Positions 49,202-59,709 of a stretch of 64,000 nt of DNA are shown here, piece after piece. The translations under genes were made by a program, and so were the position numbers. The DNA lies in assembly GCA_946551795.1 (NCBI GenBank), contig CAMNRF010000001.1, positions 62,001-126,000 on the forward strand. Direction: 5' to 3'. This DNA is from an uncultured Oscillibacter sp. (GTDB lineage Bacteria; Bacillota; Clostridia; Oscillospirales; Oscillospiraceae). Position 1 is the first letter of the stretch; the number at the start of each line of letters is the position of its first letter. The notes beneath the pieces are model-generated. The model saw only the letters and a program-made list of their open reading frames with translations. It was not told the DNA's origin and ran no database searches.

Positions 49202-49611
49202 CAGAACAGCCGGACGATCTGAAACGAGAGGCCGCCCTGCCGCCGCAGGCGGCGGTCATAGAGAACCGCCAGCAGAATCCCCGCCGCGAAGCCGACGCCG
49301 GCGGTCAGATATTGGACGGCCGTGCTGGGTGTCACCGCCATGGCGGCGAAATACCCGATCAGAAACAGCAGCACCGGTGTGAGATACACCAGGGCGATGA
49401 TCCGCAGCATCTTGCCGGTATCGCTCTGCACCACCACCTTCTGCCCGGGCCGGGCGCCGATGGGGTTCAGGGCCCTGGCGTGAACCGCCGCGCCGGTGAC
49501 GCCGCAGCCGGCGCACTCCTCGCAGTCGTGCCCGCAGGCGGACTTCCGCGGCACGGAGATCTCGGCGTGGCTGGCGTCGATGATCCGCTCCACAGTGGCG
49601 ATCTGGGTCAT
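49201..49611 (-). CDS. SoxR-reducing system/RseC-MucC family protein
   Basis: CGHDCEECAGCG Cys motif, GQKVVVQSDTGKMLRI, two TMs. Confidence 0.85.
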   Translation of the reverse strand: MTQIATVERIIDASHAEISVPRKSACGHDCEECAGCGVTGAAVHARALNPIGARPGQKVVVQSDTGKMLRIIALVYLTPVLLFLIGYFAAMAVTPSTAVQYLTAGVGFAAGILLAVLYDRRLRRQGGLSFQIVRLF

Positions 49612-50930
49612 GGCTCCTCACCTTCCTCTCCGCCCTCCTCCGGGTTCATGGCGGGAATCTGGCCGTCCTCCGGAGGCTCCGGCTCGTCTCCGGCCTCCCG
49701 GATGGTCACCTGTACCTCGTACTCCCCGGTGACGCCGATGTCGCCGCCGGAGTCGATCCGTACCACGGCGGGAATCGTGTAGCTGCCCAGGGCGGAACCG
49801 AAATCGCTCAGGTCCGCCACCAGGGTGAGGTTCTCCCCGTTGACGGCCGACACCTCCGCCTCGCTGCCAAAGATAGAGACCGTCACCTGAGGCGTCAGCA
49901 CATCCAGATTCTTCCCCTCCGGCTTATTTTCAAACTGGATGCGGTCCGTGAGCACCGCGGCCGTCGTCCTGTCCGGGTAGGAGATGGTCAGCGTGGACCG
50001 GGTGACGCCGCTGAGGTTCGTACATCCATCCGGCACCGTGATGCCGTAGGTGTGGGTGCTCTCCGCGTTCTCAACAGTCAGCAGATCGAAGTCCCCCAGG
50101 ATGATGGTCTCCCGGTCCCGCAGCACCTCCGCCGGTCCCGAGACCATAATGGTGGCAGGGTCCAGCTTAGCCTGCATATTCCGGAACCTGGCGCCGGGGG
50201 CGTCGATATAGTTCATGGTGAGCCGCAGCTCCTTGGTGACAAACACCGGCAGGGACACCTGGATCTTCTCCACCGTTGTGCGGATGCCGGCGCTCTCCAG
50301 CATCTGACCGTCCTCCGTGCAGTACTGCACGTCCAGCGTCTCTGAGACGCTGCCCGTGGCGTTGCCGATGTCCAGCTTCACCTTGGCGTAGGCGACCTGG
50401 TCGATGATCTCCTGCTGGCCCCATATATCAATTTTGCTGTGGGAGATCTGGAGCTGTCCGGCGTTGTAGCCCTCCGCCACGTTGCCCACCAGCTCGCACT
50501 TGACCTCCACCTGCTTGCTGTACAGCTCGCTGATGTTCACCGTGGCCATGGAGATGCTCTTCTTCGTCACCTGCACGAGGTCATCAAATTTTGAGACCAC
50601 CGACAGCTGGTAGGGCACTCGCTGCTCTCCCGGGGAGGTGACATTTTTCAGCTCCACAATCACGCGGATGCTGCTGCTGTCCATCTGGGAGACATCCCAG
50701 CGTTTTCCCTTGACGGTGACGTCCATGAGGCCGTCCGTGTTCTCCTCCAGCAGCATCAATCCGCGGTCCGCCAAAACGGTGTCCTCGTCCGTGTAGACGA
50801 TGGGGATGTCCGTGATCTCCCGCTCCACCTGCTTGTCGTTGGTGGTGTCCACAAAAAACCAGAGGATCGCCGCCACACAGAAGGCCAGCAGAAGGTACAG
50901 CACCTTGCGCGTTCCCATGCTATTCTCCAT
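49608..50930 (-). CDS. cdaR: CdaR/YbbR-domain regulator
   Basis: N-term TM, repeated YbbR-like domains (VERE..DIPI.., VDVTVKGKRWDVSQ), directly downstream of cdaA. Confidence 0.92.
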   Translation of the reverse strand: MENSMGTRKVLYLLLAFCVAAILWFFVDTTNDKQVEREITDIPIVYTDEDTVLADRGLMLLEENTDGLMDVTVKGKRWDVSQMDSSSIRVIVELKNVTSPGEQRVPYQLSVVSKFDDLVQVTKKSISMATVNISELYSKQVEVKCELVGNVAEGYNAGQLQISHSKIDIWGQQEIIDQVAYAKVKLDIGNATGSVSETLDVQYCTEDGQMLESAGIRTTVEKIQVSLPVFVTKELRLTMNYIDAPGARFRNMQAKLDPATIMVSGPAEVLRDRETIILGDFDLLTVENAESTHTYGITVPDGCTNLSGVTRSTLTISYPDRTTAAVLTDRIQFENKPEGKNLDVLTPQVTVSIFGSEAEVSAVNGENLTLVADLSDFGSALGSYTIPAVVRIDSGGDIGVTGEYEVQVTIREAGDEPEPPEDGQIPAMNPEEGGEEGEEP

Positions 50931-51804
50931 CGTCAGAACCTCCGTCCTTCCTGCTCCGCAGCAGACGCAGCAGGTTGAACTTCTGCTTCACGCCGTCCGC
51001 GTCCTCCTGCGGCAGCAGCTCGTTCCGCAGCAGATTTTCCAGGGTCTCCGGCTTCAGGTGCCGTTTGAGCATCCCTCCAATGGTCACAGAGATGGACCCC
51101 GTCTCCTCCGAGACGATGACCACCACCGCGTCGGAGTTCTCGCTCATGCCGATGCCGGCCCTGTGGCGCATCCCCAGGTCCCGGCTCAGGTTCATATTCT
51201 TGCTCAGGGGGAGCATGCATCCGGCGCCTAAGATCCGCCCGTGGCGGACGATCACCGCCCCGTCGTGCATGGGGGCCTTTACAAAAAAGATGTTTTTCAG
51301 CAGCTCGCTGGAGACCGACGCGTCCAGCACCGTGCCGCTGCGGACCAGGTCGTCCAGCATGATCTCCCGCTCAAAGACAATCAGCGCCCCGGTGCGGCTC
51401 TGGGACATCTCCGTACAGGCCAGCACCGTCTGGCCGATGGTCTGCTCCATCACGTTCCCCGCCTCGCTGTGGCTGAAAAACGCCACAATGCGGCGGCTAC
51501 CCACCTGCTCCAGAATCCGGCGGATCTCCGGCTGAAACAGGATGATCAGGGCCAGGACGCCCCACTCCATCAGTTTATTCAGGATGTAGTAGATTCCGTT
51601 GAGCTGAAAGGCATAGGACAGGGCCAGCACGGCGAAAAAGACCAGCAGTCCCTTCAGCAGACTGGCGGCCTTTGTGCTGCGCACCAGCGTCAGCAGCTTG
51701 TACAGCAAAAACGCGATGATGAGAATATCCAGCACATCGGTGATTTGGAGCGTCAGCAGATACCTGCCGGCAAACGCCGGAATCTGCGAGAACTTCAGTT
51801 CCAT
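50920..51804 (-). CDS. cdaA: Diadenylate cyclase CdaA
   Basis: APMHDGAVIV, LGMRHRAGIGMSENSDAVVVIVSEETG (DGA/RHR motifs), N-term TMs. Confidence 0.97.
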   Translation of the reverse strand: MELKFSQIPAFAGRYLLTLQITDVLDILIIAFLLYKLLTLVRSTKAASLLKGLLVFFAVLALSYAFQLNGIYYILNKLMEWGVLALIILFQPEIRRILEQVGSRRIVAFFSHSEAGNVMEQTIGQTVLACTEMSQSRTGALIVFEREIMLDDLVRSGTVLDASVSSELLKNIFFVKAPMHDGAVIVRHGRILGAGCMLPLSKNMNLSRDLGMRHRAGIGMSENSDAVVVIVSEETGSISVTIGGMLKRHLKPETLENLLRNELLPQEDADGVKQKFNLLRLLRSRKDGGSDDGE

Positions 51805-51842
51805 AATTGGGTCATCATCCCTTTCAGGCCATGAATATTTTG

Positions 51843-51871
51843 ATTATATAAAATATACCGGTAGATTGCAA
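51843..51871 (-). promoter_or_regulatory. SigA promoter of cdaAR
   Basis: Minus strand TTGCAA-17 nt-TATAAT. Confidence 0.75.
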
Positions 51872-51952
51872 GGCAAACCGGGGAAAAATTCACGGACTGT
51901 TCAGAAAATCCCAGCGTTTTCAGGCGAGGCGGCCGCAGGAAGGGATTGGAAA

Positions 51953-51982
51953 ATAAAAACCGCCTTCCGGCGGTTTTTATTT
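51953..51982 (-). terminator. Terminator upstream of cdaA region
   Basis: AAAAACCGCC-ttcc-GGCGGTTTTT. Confidence 0.75.
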
Positions 51983-52001
51983 CGAAGCCGTTTTTCCCGC
52001 C

Positions 52002-53126
52002 TCAGGAGAGAATCTCCCCCACGGCGGACACCAGACAGGACACCTCTTCCGACGTGTTGAAGTCGGAGAAGCTGAGGCGGACGGTGCCGCTGTCCAGGGT
52101 CCCGGCGGTGCGGTGGGCCAGCGGCGCGCAGTGGAGCCCGGACCGCACGGCGATCCCCCGGTCCGCCAGGGCCTGCCCCAGGGCCTCCACCTCCCGGCCC
52201 TCCGCGGTGAAGGACAGCACGCCCGCCTGGGCGTGGAGGTCCGGCCGGGCGTACACCGTCACGCCGGGCAGAGCCCGCAGCTCCTCCGCCGCCATCTGGG
52301 CCAGCTGGCGCTCCCGCCGGCAGACGGCCTCCAGGCCCCGCCGGCGGACGTACCGGACGCCGGCCAGCAGTCCGGCGATGCCGGGCATATTGTGGGTGCC
52401 CGCCTCCAGGCGGTCCGGCAAAAAGTCCGGCATCTCCTGCTGGATAGAGAGGCTCCCGGTGCCGCCCTCCAGAAGCGTATGGGGGGTAATCCCCTCCCCG
52501 CACAGCAGCACGCCGGTCCCCTGGGGGCCATAGAGCCCCTTGTGCCCCGGCATGGCAATGAACGCCGCCCCCAGCTCCGCCAGATTCAGGGGCAGCACTC
52601 CGGCGGCTTGGGAGTCGTCTATGATCAGCGGCACGCCACGGGTCCGGCAGAGCGCCGCCACGGCCTCCACGGGCTGGATAAACCCGAAGACGTTGGAGAC
52701 ATGGCTGCAGATCACCGCGTCCACGCTCCCGTCCACCAGAGCGGCAAAGGACTCCGAGACTGCCTCCGGTTGGAACAGCGGCGCCTCCGCAATCCGCACA
52801 TCCGCCCCCAGGGCCGACAGGGGCCGGGTGACGGCATTGTGCTCGTAGCCGGAGATGACCGCCCGTCCGCCGGGGGGCACCAGGGTCTTGACGGCGATAT
52901 TCAGCGCATGGGTGGCGTTCAGCGTGAACACCACCCGCTCTGGGCTGTCCAGGCCGTAGAGCTCCGCCAGCTCGCTCCGGCAGTCGAATGCGGCGTCGGC
53001 CGCCGCAGCCGCGGCGGGATACCCCCCCCGCCCCGGGGAGCTCATGGTGTGCAGAGCCTCCACCATGGCCGCCTCTACGGCGGGGGGCTTCTGGAAGGTG
53101 GTGGCGGCGCTGTCGAGATAGATCAT
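52002..53126 (-). CDS. Aminotransferase class V / cysteine desulfurase family protein
   Basis: MIYLDSAATTFQKPPAV, MPGHKGLYGPQGTGVL, RSGLHCAPLAH. Confidence 0.93.
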   Translation of the reverse strand: MIYLDSAATTFQKPPAVEAAMVEALHTMSSPGRGGYPAAAAAADAAFDCRSELAELYGLDSPERVVFTLNATHALNIAVKTLVPPGGRAVISGYEHNAVTRPLSALGADVRIAEAPLFQPEAVSESFAALVDGSVDAVICSHVSNVFGFIQPVEAVAALCRTRGVPLIIDDSQAAGVLPLNLAELGAAFIAMPGHKGLYGPQGTGVLLCGEGITPHTLLEGGTGSLSIQQEMPDFLPDRLEAGTHNMPGIAGLLAGVRYVRRRGLEAVCRRERQLAQMAAEELRALPGVTVYARPDLHAQAGVLSFTAEGREVEALGQALADRGIAVRSGLHCAPLAHRTAGTLDSGTVRLSFSDFNTSEEVSCLVSAVGEILS

Positions 53127-53380
53127 TTCCCCACCTCCCGGTACAGTCCTCTTTGGTACAAAAATATCTGAACAGGGTCCAGCGATTCCCTGTGAAGGGC
53201 AGTCAGCGCACCGGTCAGGTCGCCGGACGCCACGCGCACGGCGTAGGCGCAGCCCAGCTCCGTCAGATCCCGGGGGGCGCGGAAAATCTGGCAGCGGACG
53301 CCCGCCCGTGCCAGCGCCCGCTGCATCCGCTGCGCGTAGGTGACGGACCGTGCGATAATCAGATAGTGGTCCACAGGCAC
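53123..53380 (-). CDS. DUF3343, putative Se/S carrier-like protein
   Basis: YLIIARSVTYAQRMQRALARAGVRCQIFRAPRDLTELGCAYAVRV; overlaps start of class V aminotransferase. Confidence 0.85.
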   Translation of the reverse strand: MPVDHYLIIARSVTYAQRMQRALARAGVRCQIFRAPRDLTELGCAYAVRVASGDLTGALTALHRESLDPVQIFLYQRGLYREVGK

Positions 53381-53417
53381 TCCTCCTCTCTACCCATTCT
53401 ATGGACAGAGCGGAGAA

Positions 53418-53457
53418 AGGTGAGAGAAAGAACTCGTCGGAGCTCTTTCTCTCACCT
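53418..53457 (-). terminator. Long hairpin between ispF and DUF3343 gene
   Basis: AGGTGAGAGAAAGAaCTC-gtcg-GAGcTCTTTCTCTCACCT, 18-nt arms with one mismatch. Confidence 0.55.
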
Positions 53458-53509
53458 CGCGCGTATCAATCTTCTCTCCGGGCCGCCTCTCAAGAAGACG
53501 GCTGGTTTC

Positions 53510-53995
53510 TTACTCCAGCAGCTCCAGCAGCGCCGCGGCGTGGGCCGCCATGCCGGAGCCGTCCCCGGTGAAGCCCAGGCCCTCCTCCGTGGTGGCCTTG
53601 ACGTTGACCTGTTCCGGACTGATCCCCAGCGCCGCGGCGATGTTCTCCGCCATCCGCTCTTTATAAGGGGCGATCTTCGGCGCCTGGGCCAGGAGCACGG
53701 CGTCGATGTTCACCACGGCGAAGCCCCGCTCCGCCAGCAGCCGCCCCACCTCCGCCAGTAATTTCAGGCTGGAGATTCCGGCATAGGCCGGGTCCGTGTC
53801 CGGGAACAGCTTCCCGATGTCCCCCAGGCGGGCCGCCCCGGTCAGGGCGTCCATGACGGCGTGGACCAGCACGTCGGCGTCGGAGTGGCCCAGGAGCCCC
53901 CGCTCCCAGGGAATCTCCACCCCGCCCAGAATCAGCTTTCGTCCCGCCGCCAGCCGGTGGACGTCATACCCGTGTCCGATACGGAGATTCGTCAT
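53510..53995 (-). CDS. ispF: 2-C-methyl-D-erythritol 2,4-cyclodiphosphate synthase
   Basis: [44 protein letters not shown]. Confidence 0.98.
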   Translation of the reverse strand: MTNLRIGHGYDVHRLAAGRKLILGGVEIPWERGLLGHSDADVLVHAVMDALTGAARLGDIGKLFPDTDPAYAGISSLKLLAEVGRLLAERGFAVVNIDAVLLAQAPKIAPYKERMAENIAAALGISPEQVNVKATTEEGLGFTGDGSGMAAHAAALLELLE

Positions 53996-54723
53996 CGCCC
54001 TTCCTCCCGGGCCTGTAAGATGGCCTCCGCCAAAATCAGATCCACCGGGGTGGTGATCTTCAGGTTCTCCTCCTCGCCCTCCACCAGGAACACCACCTTG
54101 CCCAGCCGTTCCACGGCGGAGCAGTCGTCGGTGACAGGCACACCGCTCTCCAGCGCCGACTGGAGCGCCACCTTCAAGAGGCTGGCCTCAAACACCTGGG
54201 GCGTCTGGACAGCCCGCAGGACGTCCCGGTCCAGCGTCTCCGCTACGGCGCCGTCCTCCCGGACGGCCTTGACCGTGTCCTTCACCGCCACCGCGGGGGC
54301 CGCGGCGCCGCAGCGGGCGGCGGCGCTGACCACACGGCCGATCAGCTCCGGCGTCACCAAAGGGCGCGCGCCGTCCTGCACCGCCAGCAGATCCGACTCC
54401 GGCGAGGCCTCCAGGGCCGCCAGCAGCACGGAGTGTGCGCGGCTCTCGCCGCCCCGGACCACCTTGGCGCACTTGGTGATGCCATATGTATGGCACAGGC
54501 GGGAGATCTCCACCAGGTCCTCCTCCCGGGCGGCCACCACGATCTCATCCACCTCCTCGGCCAGCTGGAACGAGACCAGCGTCCGCACCAGCACGGGGAC
54601 CCCATCCAGGGGCTCCAGCAGCTTGTTCACGCCCCCCATGCGGCTGGAAGCGCCCGCGGCGGCCACCAGAGCGGCACAGCGCGGGCGGTTTGCGTCTTTG
54701 ATTCTGCGCAGAAAAGAAAACAT
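53992..54723 (-). CDS. ispD: 2-C-methyl-D-erythritol 4-phosphate cytidylyltransferase
   Basis: [64 protein letters not shown]. Confidence 0.95.
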   Translation of the reverse strand: MFSFLRRIKDANRPRCAALVAAAGASSRMGGVNKLLEPLDGVPVLVRTLVSFQLAEEVDEIVVAAREEDLVEISRLCHTYGITKCAKVVRGGESRAHSVLLAALEASPESDLLAVQDGARPLVTPELIGRVVSAAARCGAAAPAVAVKDTVKAVREDGAVAETLDRDVLRAVQTPQVFEASLLKVALQSALESGVPVTDDCSAVERLGKVVFLVEGEEENLKITTPVDLILAEAILQAREEGR

Positions 54724-54780
54724 ATCGGCCTCCATGCGCCTCTCCGGCGCTCTCATAGAACGAAACCGGCCGCCCGCCGG

Positions 54781-55272
54781 TCAGACCGCGGCCTCCTGGG
54801 TCATGGCGCGGTCGACACGGGTTTCCACGGCCTCGTAATCCGCCTGCTCCGTCAAGACGATCTCGGAGATCAATATCCGCTTCGCCGTCTGGAGCATCTT
54901 CCGCTCTCCGGTGGACAGCCCGCGTCTGGCGTCCCGGGTCATCAGCCCCTTGACCACCCGGGATACCTCCCGCAGGTCCCCGCTCTTTAACCTCTGCAAA
55001 TTCTCCTGATACCGCTTGTTCCAATTGGCGCTGCTCTCCACCTCAAGGGAGGGGATCGCCGCCATCAGCGACTCCGCCTCCTCCGGCGTGATGATGGCGC
55101 GAAGGCCGATGGTCTCGCTGTTGGCCACCGGGATCTTCAACAGCAGCCCGCCCACAGGCATCTTGAACACGTAGTACTCCTGCATACTTCCAGCGACCTT
55201 CTCCTGCGTGATGGCGTCTATGACGCCAGCCCCGTGCATTGGGTGCGCGACGAGATCTCCGATCCTGAACAT
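54781..55272 (-). CDS. CarD family transcriptional regulator
   Basis: FRIGDLVAHPMHGAGVIDAI, KSGDLREVSRVVKGLMTRDARRGLSTGERKMLQTAKRIL. Confidence 0.94.
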   Translation of the reverse strand: MFRIGDLVAHPMHGAGVIDAITQEKVAGSMQEYYVFKMPVGGLLLKIPVANSETIGLRAIITPEEAESLMAAIPSLEVESSANWNKRYQENLQRLKSGDLREVSRVVKGLMTRDARRGLSTGERKMLQTAKRILISEIVLTEQADYEAVETRVDRAMTQEAAV

Positions 55273-55370
55273 GGCAAACCCCTCCCCTTTTTCATCGGTT
55301 CATTGTGGTGCCTGGTATTCGCTGGTACATCATTTTCCTGTTTGCTATATTTTTCCTATATAATATCTTT

Positions 55371-55399
55371 ATTATATCCTGCTTTCTCCATATTTACAA
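55371..55399 (-). promoter_or_regulatory. SigA promoter of carD-ispD-ispF
   Basis: Minus strand TTGTAA-17 nt-TATAAT. Confidence 0.75.
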
Positions 55400-55450
55400 G
55401 CACTTTTTCAAAAAAATTACAGATAATTTTCCGGGAATGATGCAAAAAAT

Positions 55451-55477
55451 GGCGGACAGCCTATGGCTGTCCGCCAT
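55451..55477 (-). terminator. Terminator hairpin
   Basis: GGCGGACAG-cctatgg-CTGTCCGCC, ATTTTTT on minus side. Confidence 0.75.
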
Positions 55478-55491
55478 TTTCAGATGCCTGC

Positions 55492-56838
55492 TTACCGCTT
55501 GTTGGAGCGGCGCCAGATGTGCATCCTCTCCGCCGCGGCGATGAGCTCCTCCCGGAACTGGGGATGGGCAATGCCGATAATTCCCTCTGCCCGCTCCCAG
55601 GTGGACTTGCCCTTGACGTTGAACATGCCGTACTCGGTCACCAGGTAGTGGAGGTTCGCCCGGGTGGCGGTGACGATGGAGCCCTCCAACAGCGTGGGCC
55701 GGATGCGGGATTTCAGCTGGCCGCTCTTCTTGTCCATATAGGATGAGGAGCAGCAGATGAAGCTCTTGCCGCCCTTGGCCAGGTACGCGCCCATGACAAA
55801 GTCCTGCTGGCCGCCGGCGCCGGAGATATGGCGGGTGCCGGAGGACTCAGAGGACACCTGGCCGAAGAGGTCGATGTCCACCGCGCTGTTGATGGACATA
55901 AAGTTTTCGATCTGGGACACCCGGGTAATGTCGTTGACGTAGTTGACAGGAGCGATCATGCACTCGGGGTTGTTGTCCAGGAAGTCATACAGCTTCTGAG
56001 AGCCCGCGGCGAAGGCATAGGTCTGGCGGCCCCGGTCAAAGGGCTTGCGCATGCCGGTGATGCGGCCCGCCTCGGACATATCCACAAAGGCGTCCACGTA
56101 CATCTCCGTATGTATGCCCAGATCCTTGAGATCGGACTCGGCGATCATCTTGCCGATGGCGTTTGGCATGGCGCCGATTCCCAGCTGGAGGCAGGCGCCG
56201 TTTGGAATCTCCCCCACCACCAGACGGGCCACGGCCAGGTCCACCTCGGAGGCGGCTCCGCCGCCGCCCAGGACGTCCATAGGGGGATTCTCCCCCTCCA
56301 CGATCATATCCACGTCGCTGATGTGAATACAGTTGTCATAGCCGCCCAGGCACACGGGCATATTCCGGTTGACCTCCACGATGATGGTCTTGGCACACTC
56401 GCAGACCGCCTTCAGATGGTCGCCGACGGGGCCGAAATTGAACCAGCCTTTCTGATCCATGGGTGCCACCTGGAACATGGCCACGTCCAAGGTCTTGATC
56501 ACATTGGTGTAAAAACCGGGCAGCTCGGAATAGCGCATGGGGATGTAGTAGCAAAATCCCTGATCCACAGCCTTGCGCTCCACGCCGCCCATGTGCCAGG
56601 AGTTCCAGGTGAAGTGGCTGGCGGCGTCGGGCACGTCAAAAATCGCGGGCTTGTGGGTGAGGATGCCGCCCCGGATCTTCACGTCCGTCAGCTCCCCCAT
56701 CCGCTGGGCCAGCGCCTTGTCCAGCGCGATGGGAGAACAGAGACTCCAGCCGTAATCCAGCCACTGGCCGGATTCCACCACCTTGACCGCCTCGCCGGCG
56801 GAGGTCAGCTTCTGTTGATATTCGTCCTGATAGCTCAT
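55492..56838 (-). CDS. Acetyl-CoA hydrolase/transferase family, butyryl-CoA:acetate CoA-transferase-like
   Basis: [75 protein letters not shown] resembles But-type CoA-transferases. Confidence 0.9.
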   Translation of the reverse strand: MSYQDEYQQKLTSAGEAVKVVESGQWLDYGWSLCSPIALDKALAQRMGELTDVKIRGGILTHKPAIFDVPDAASHFTWNSWHMGGVERKAVDQGFCYYIPMRYSELPGFYTNVIKTLDVAMFQVAPMDQKGWFNFGPVGDHLKAVCECAKTIIVEVNRNMPVCLGGYDNCIHISDVDMIVEGENPPMDVLGGGGAASEVDLAVARLVVGEIPNGACLQLGIGAMPNAIGKMIAESDLKDLGIHTEMYVDAFVDMSEAGRITGMRKPFDRGRQTYAFAAGSQKLYDFLDNNPECMIAPVNYVNDITRVSQIENFMSINSAVDIDLFGQVSSESSGTRHISGAGGQQDFVMGAYLAKGGKSFICCSSSYMDKKSGQLKSRIRPTLLEGSIVTATRANLHYLVTEYGMFNVKGKSTWERAEGIIGIAHPQFREELIAAAERMHIWRRSNKR

Positions 56839-57001
56839 TTTCGTTCCTCCTGTATTCCCTTTTATGGCTAAGCGGACACAAACCCGCTGCGGCGCGGCCT
56901 CCTGGTCAAATCGTCCGGAGAGCCCTTTCCCCATTGCGGCCCCCGGCCGGGCGCCCCTCAAAATGGGCCGGCCGGGATTGTCACACTTTTCACAAGACGG
57001 C

Positions 57002-57030
57002 ATTATACCATACCGGTTTCACGATTGCAA
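57002..57030 (-). promoter_or_regulatory. SigA promoter of CoA-transferase gene
   Basis: Minus strand TTGCAA-17 nt-TATAAT. Confidence 0.75.
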
Positions 57031-57067
57031 CGAAAATGTCAAAAAAATCACAAATTTTTTCAAAAAG

Positions 57068-57095
57068 AGAGGCGGCCCAAAGGCCCGCCTCTCTT
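57068..57095 (-). terminator. Terminator of ispH-rpsA operon
   Basis: GAGAGGCGG..CCGCCTCTC with TTTTTG on minus side. Confidence 0.75.
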
Positions 57096-57106
57096 CGCGC
57101 GTGCGC

Positions 57107-59077
57107 TTATTCCTCGGTCTCCACGGCCTCGGCGTCCTCCTCCGGCTCAGCGGCGGGGGTCAGCAGGGCGCGGATGGACAGGGAGATCTTCTGCTTCTCC
57201 TCGTCGATGGCAGTGATCTTCACATCCACGGTCTGGTTCTCAGACAGCACGTCCTCCGGCTTGTCGATGCGGCGGTCGGCGATCTGAGAGATGTGGATCA
57301 GGCCGTCCACGCCGGGGACCACCTCGGCAAAGGCGCCGAAGGTCATCAGCTTGACAATGCGGACGGTGGCCACATCGCCCACGGCGTACTTGTCCATGAA
57401 CACCTGCCAGGGATTGACGTTGTGGTCCTTGACGCCCAGGGAGATCTTCCGCTTCTCGGGGTCGAAGGAGATGACATACACCTCCATGGGGTCGCCCACC
57501 TTGCACACCTCGGCGGGGGTCTTGATGCGGCTCCAGCTCAGCTCGGAGATATGTACCATACCGTCCACGCCGCCGATGTCCACGAACACGCCGTAGCTGG
57601 TCATGGACTTCACAACGCCGGAGTAACGCTTGCCCACCTCGATGTTGGCCCAGACCTCCTCCTGCGCGGCTTTGCGGGCCTCGTCGGTGACGGCCCGGAT
57701 GGAGCCCACCACCCGGCGGCGGGCGCGGTTGACCTCGGTGACGCGCAGCTGCACCTTCTGCTTGACCATGGCGCTCAGATCCGCGCCGCGGGGCTGGCCG
57801 CTCTGGGAGGCGGGGACGAACACCCGCACGCCCTTGACGGACACCACGATGCCGCCCTTGTTCTCCTCGGTGACGGTGCCCTCCAGCACCGTCTTCTCCT
57901 CCACGGCGGTCTCGATGTTCTCCCACACCTTGACGGCGTCCAGGCGCTTTTTGGAGAGCTCGGCGTAGCCCTCCACGTCGTTGACGCGGACGATGTAGGT
58001 CTCGATCTCGTCGCCCACCTTGACGATGTCCTCGGGCTTGGCGTTGGGGTCGTCGCTCAGCTCACTGAATTTGATGTAGGCGGCCTGCTTGGCGCCCACA
58101 TCCACCTGCACCTCGGTCGGCGTGATGGCCGTGACGATGCCGGTTACTTTCTCTCCTGTATTTAAAGTTTTGAAAGACTGATTCAGTAATTCCTCGAAGG
58201 ACTCCTCTTTGCCCTCGGCCGCTTTGATTTCTTCGCTCATCGTTGCATATACCTCCTTAATAATGCCCGCTGGCGTGGAGGCTCCGGCCGTAAGGCCCGC
58301 AACAGAACAACCATCGAAAAAATCCGGCGAGAGCTCGTCCGCCCCCTCGATCTGGAGGACGCGGGGACATCTCTCCTTGCAAATTTCTGTCAAATGTTTG
58401 GTGTTGGCGCTCTTACGGTCTCCCACCACGACCATCACGTCCGCCCGGGCGGCGATTTCCACCGCCTCGGACTGGCGCTTGTGCGTAGCATTGCATATTG
58501 TATCAAATATTTTCGCGTTTGTACACTCTTTTTTTATGATTTTCCAAGAAGTTTCAAAAAGTTCACGAATACAGGTGGTCTGGGCCACCACCGTCAGGGG
58601 GATCTCCCGGTTCGCCGGGGCGCTGTCCAGCCAGCGGCGGACGGCCTCCGGCCCGTCGAATACCAGCGGGTCCCGGCACCAGCTGGCCACTCCCGCCACC
58701 TCCGGGTGGCCGGGGTCGCCGATGATCACCGCCCGGCGGCCCTCCGCCTCGGCCTGGGCCACCAGACGCTGGATGCGCACCACGTTGGGGCAGGTGGCGT
58801 TGACACAGCGCACTCCCCGGGCCTCCAGCTCCTCCAGCACACTTTTCCGCTCCCCATGGGATCGGATCACCACCGTGTCCCCGGGGCCCAGGGACGACGG
58901 GTCCGCCGTCCTCCGGACGCCCCTCTGGGCCAGCTCCTCCACCACGTGGGCGTTGTGGATCAGATCTCCCAGCATCCGGCAGCCGCCGTTCTCCGCGGCG
59001 GTGCGCTCCGCCAGCTCCACGGCCCGGCGCACGCCGTAGCAGAATCCGGCGCTCCGCGCCAGCAGAATCTCCCTCAC
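57107..59077 (-). CDS. Fused IspH (HMBPP reductase) - ribosomal protein S1 (GTG start)
   Basis: N-term REILLARSAGFCYGVRRAV, CPNV, TAGASTP; C-term four S1 domains (GIVTAITPTEVQVDVG, VFVPASQSG, GVFVDIGGVDGMVHISELSW, DGLIHISQIA). Confidence 0.95.
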   Translation of the reverse strand: MREILLARSAGFCYGVRRAVELAERTAAENGGCRMLGDLIHNAHVVEELAQRGVRRTADPSSLGPGDTVVIRSHGERKSVLEELEARGVRCVNATCPNVVRIQRLVAQAEAEGRRAVIIGDPGHPEVAGVASWCRDPLVFDGPEAVRRWLDSAPANREIPLTVVAQTTCIRELFETSWKIIKKECTNAKIFDTICNATHKRQSEAVEIAARADVMVVVGDRKSANTKHLTEICKERCPRVLQIEGADELSPDFFDGCSVAGLTAGASTPAGIIKEVYATMSEEIKAAEGKEESFEELLNQSFKTLNTGEKVTGIVTAITPTEVQVDVGAKQAAYIKFSELSDDPNAKPEDIVKVGDEIETYIVRVNDVEGYAELSKKRLDAVKVWENIETAVEEKTVLEGTVTEENKGGIVVSVKGVRVFVPASQSGQPRGADLSAMVKQKVQLRVTEVNRARRRVVGSIRAVTDEARKAAQEEVWANIEVGKRYSGVVKSMTSYGVFVDIGGVDGMVHISELSWSRIKTPAEVCKVGDPMEVYVISFDPEKRKISLGVKDHNVNPWQVFMDKYAVGDVATVRIVKLMTFGAFAEVVPGVDGLIHISQIADRRIDKPEDVLSENQTVDVKITAIDEEKQKISLSIRALLTPAAEPEEDAEAVETEE

Positions 59078-59709
59078 AGCGGCTTCCCCCCTACGGCCTG
59101 GCCGCCCAGGGCGTAGGCCGCCGCCAGGACCTCGTCCGCGATCTTCTGCATCTCCTCCGACGTGCCCCGGCGTCCGGTATAGCGGGGCTCGTAGGGCTCG
59201 CCGAAGATGATGCGAGTACGGTGGAACAGCTTCTTCTCCCCGTCTACAAAGACCGGCACCAGCGCGGCTCCGGTGCGCACGCCGATCATGGCCACCCCGG
59301 CCTTGGCGTGGGCCGGCAGGCCGTCTATGTACCCCACGCCGTTGCGGACCACCGTCCCCTCCGGGAAGATCAGCAGATTGTCCCCGTCCTTGATGGCCTG
59401 CATGGCGGTGCGCACGGTGTTGATGTCGTTGTTCCCCCGGCTGACCGGGAAGGCCCCCACCTTCCGCAGCAGCCAGCCCAGCAGAGGATTTTTGAACAGC
59501 TCTTCCTTGGCCATGATGTGGAGGCGGTAGTTCTTGGGCAGCTTCAGCGCCACCAGGATGGGGTCCCAGTTGCTGGCGTGGTTGGGGCACAGCAGAACGC
59601 CGCTTTTGGGCAGGCGCTCCAGCCCCTCCACGGAGACCGGGTGCAGGATGTCCGCCACCAGGCCCACTACATAGTAAATAAAGACAAACAGACGATTGAA
59701 TGGCCTCAT
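59074..59709 (-). CDS. plsC: 1-acyl-sn-glycerol-3-phosphate acyltransferase (PlsC)
   Basis: CPNHASNWDPILV (NHxxxxD), FPEGTVVRNG. Confidence 0.94.
   Translation of the reverse strand: MRPFNRLFVFIYYVVGLVADILHPVSVEGLERLPKSGVLLCPNHASNWDPILVALKLPKNYRLHIMAKEELFKNPLLGWLLRKVGAFPVSRGNNDINTVRTAMQAIKDGDNLLIFPEGTVVRNGVGYIDGLPAHAKAGVAMIGVRTGAALVPVFVDGEKKLFHRTRIIFGEPYEPRYTGRRGTSEEMQKIADEVLAAAYALGGQAVGGKPL

Noticed and set aside
57107-59077. IspH-S1 fusion as a novel architecture
   Set aside because: Fused IspH-RpsA proteins are already known in Clostridia; recorded as a feature only.
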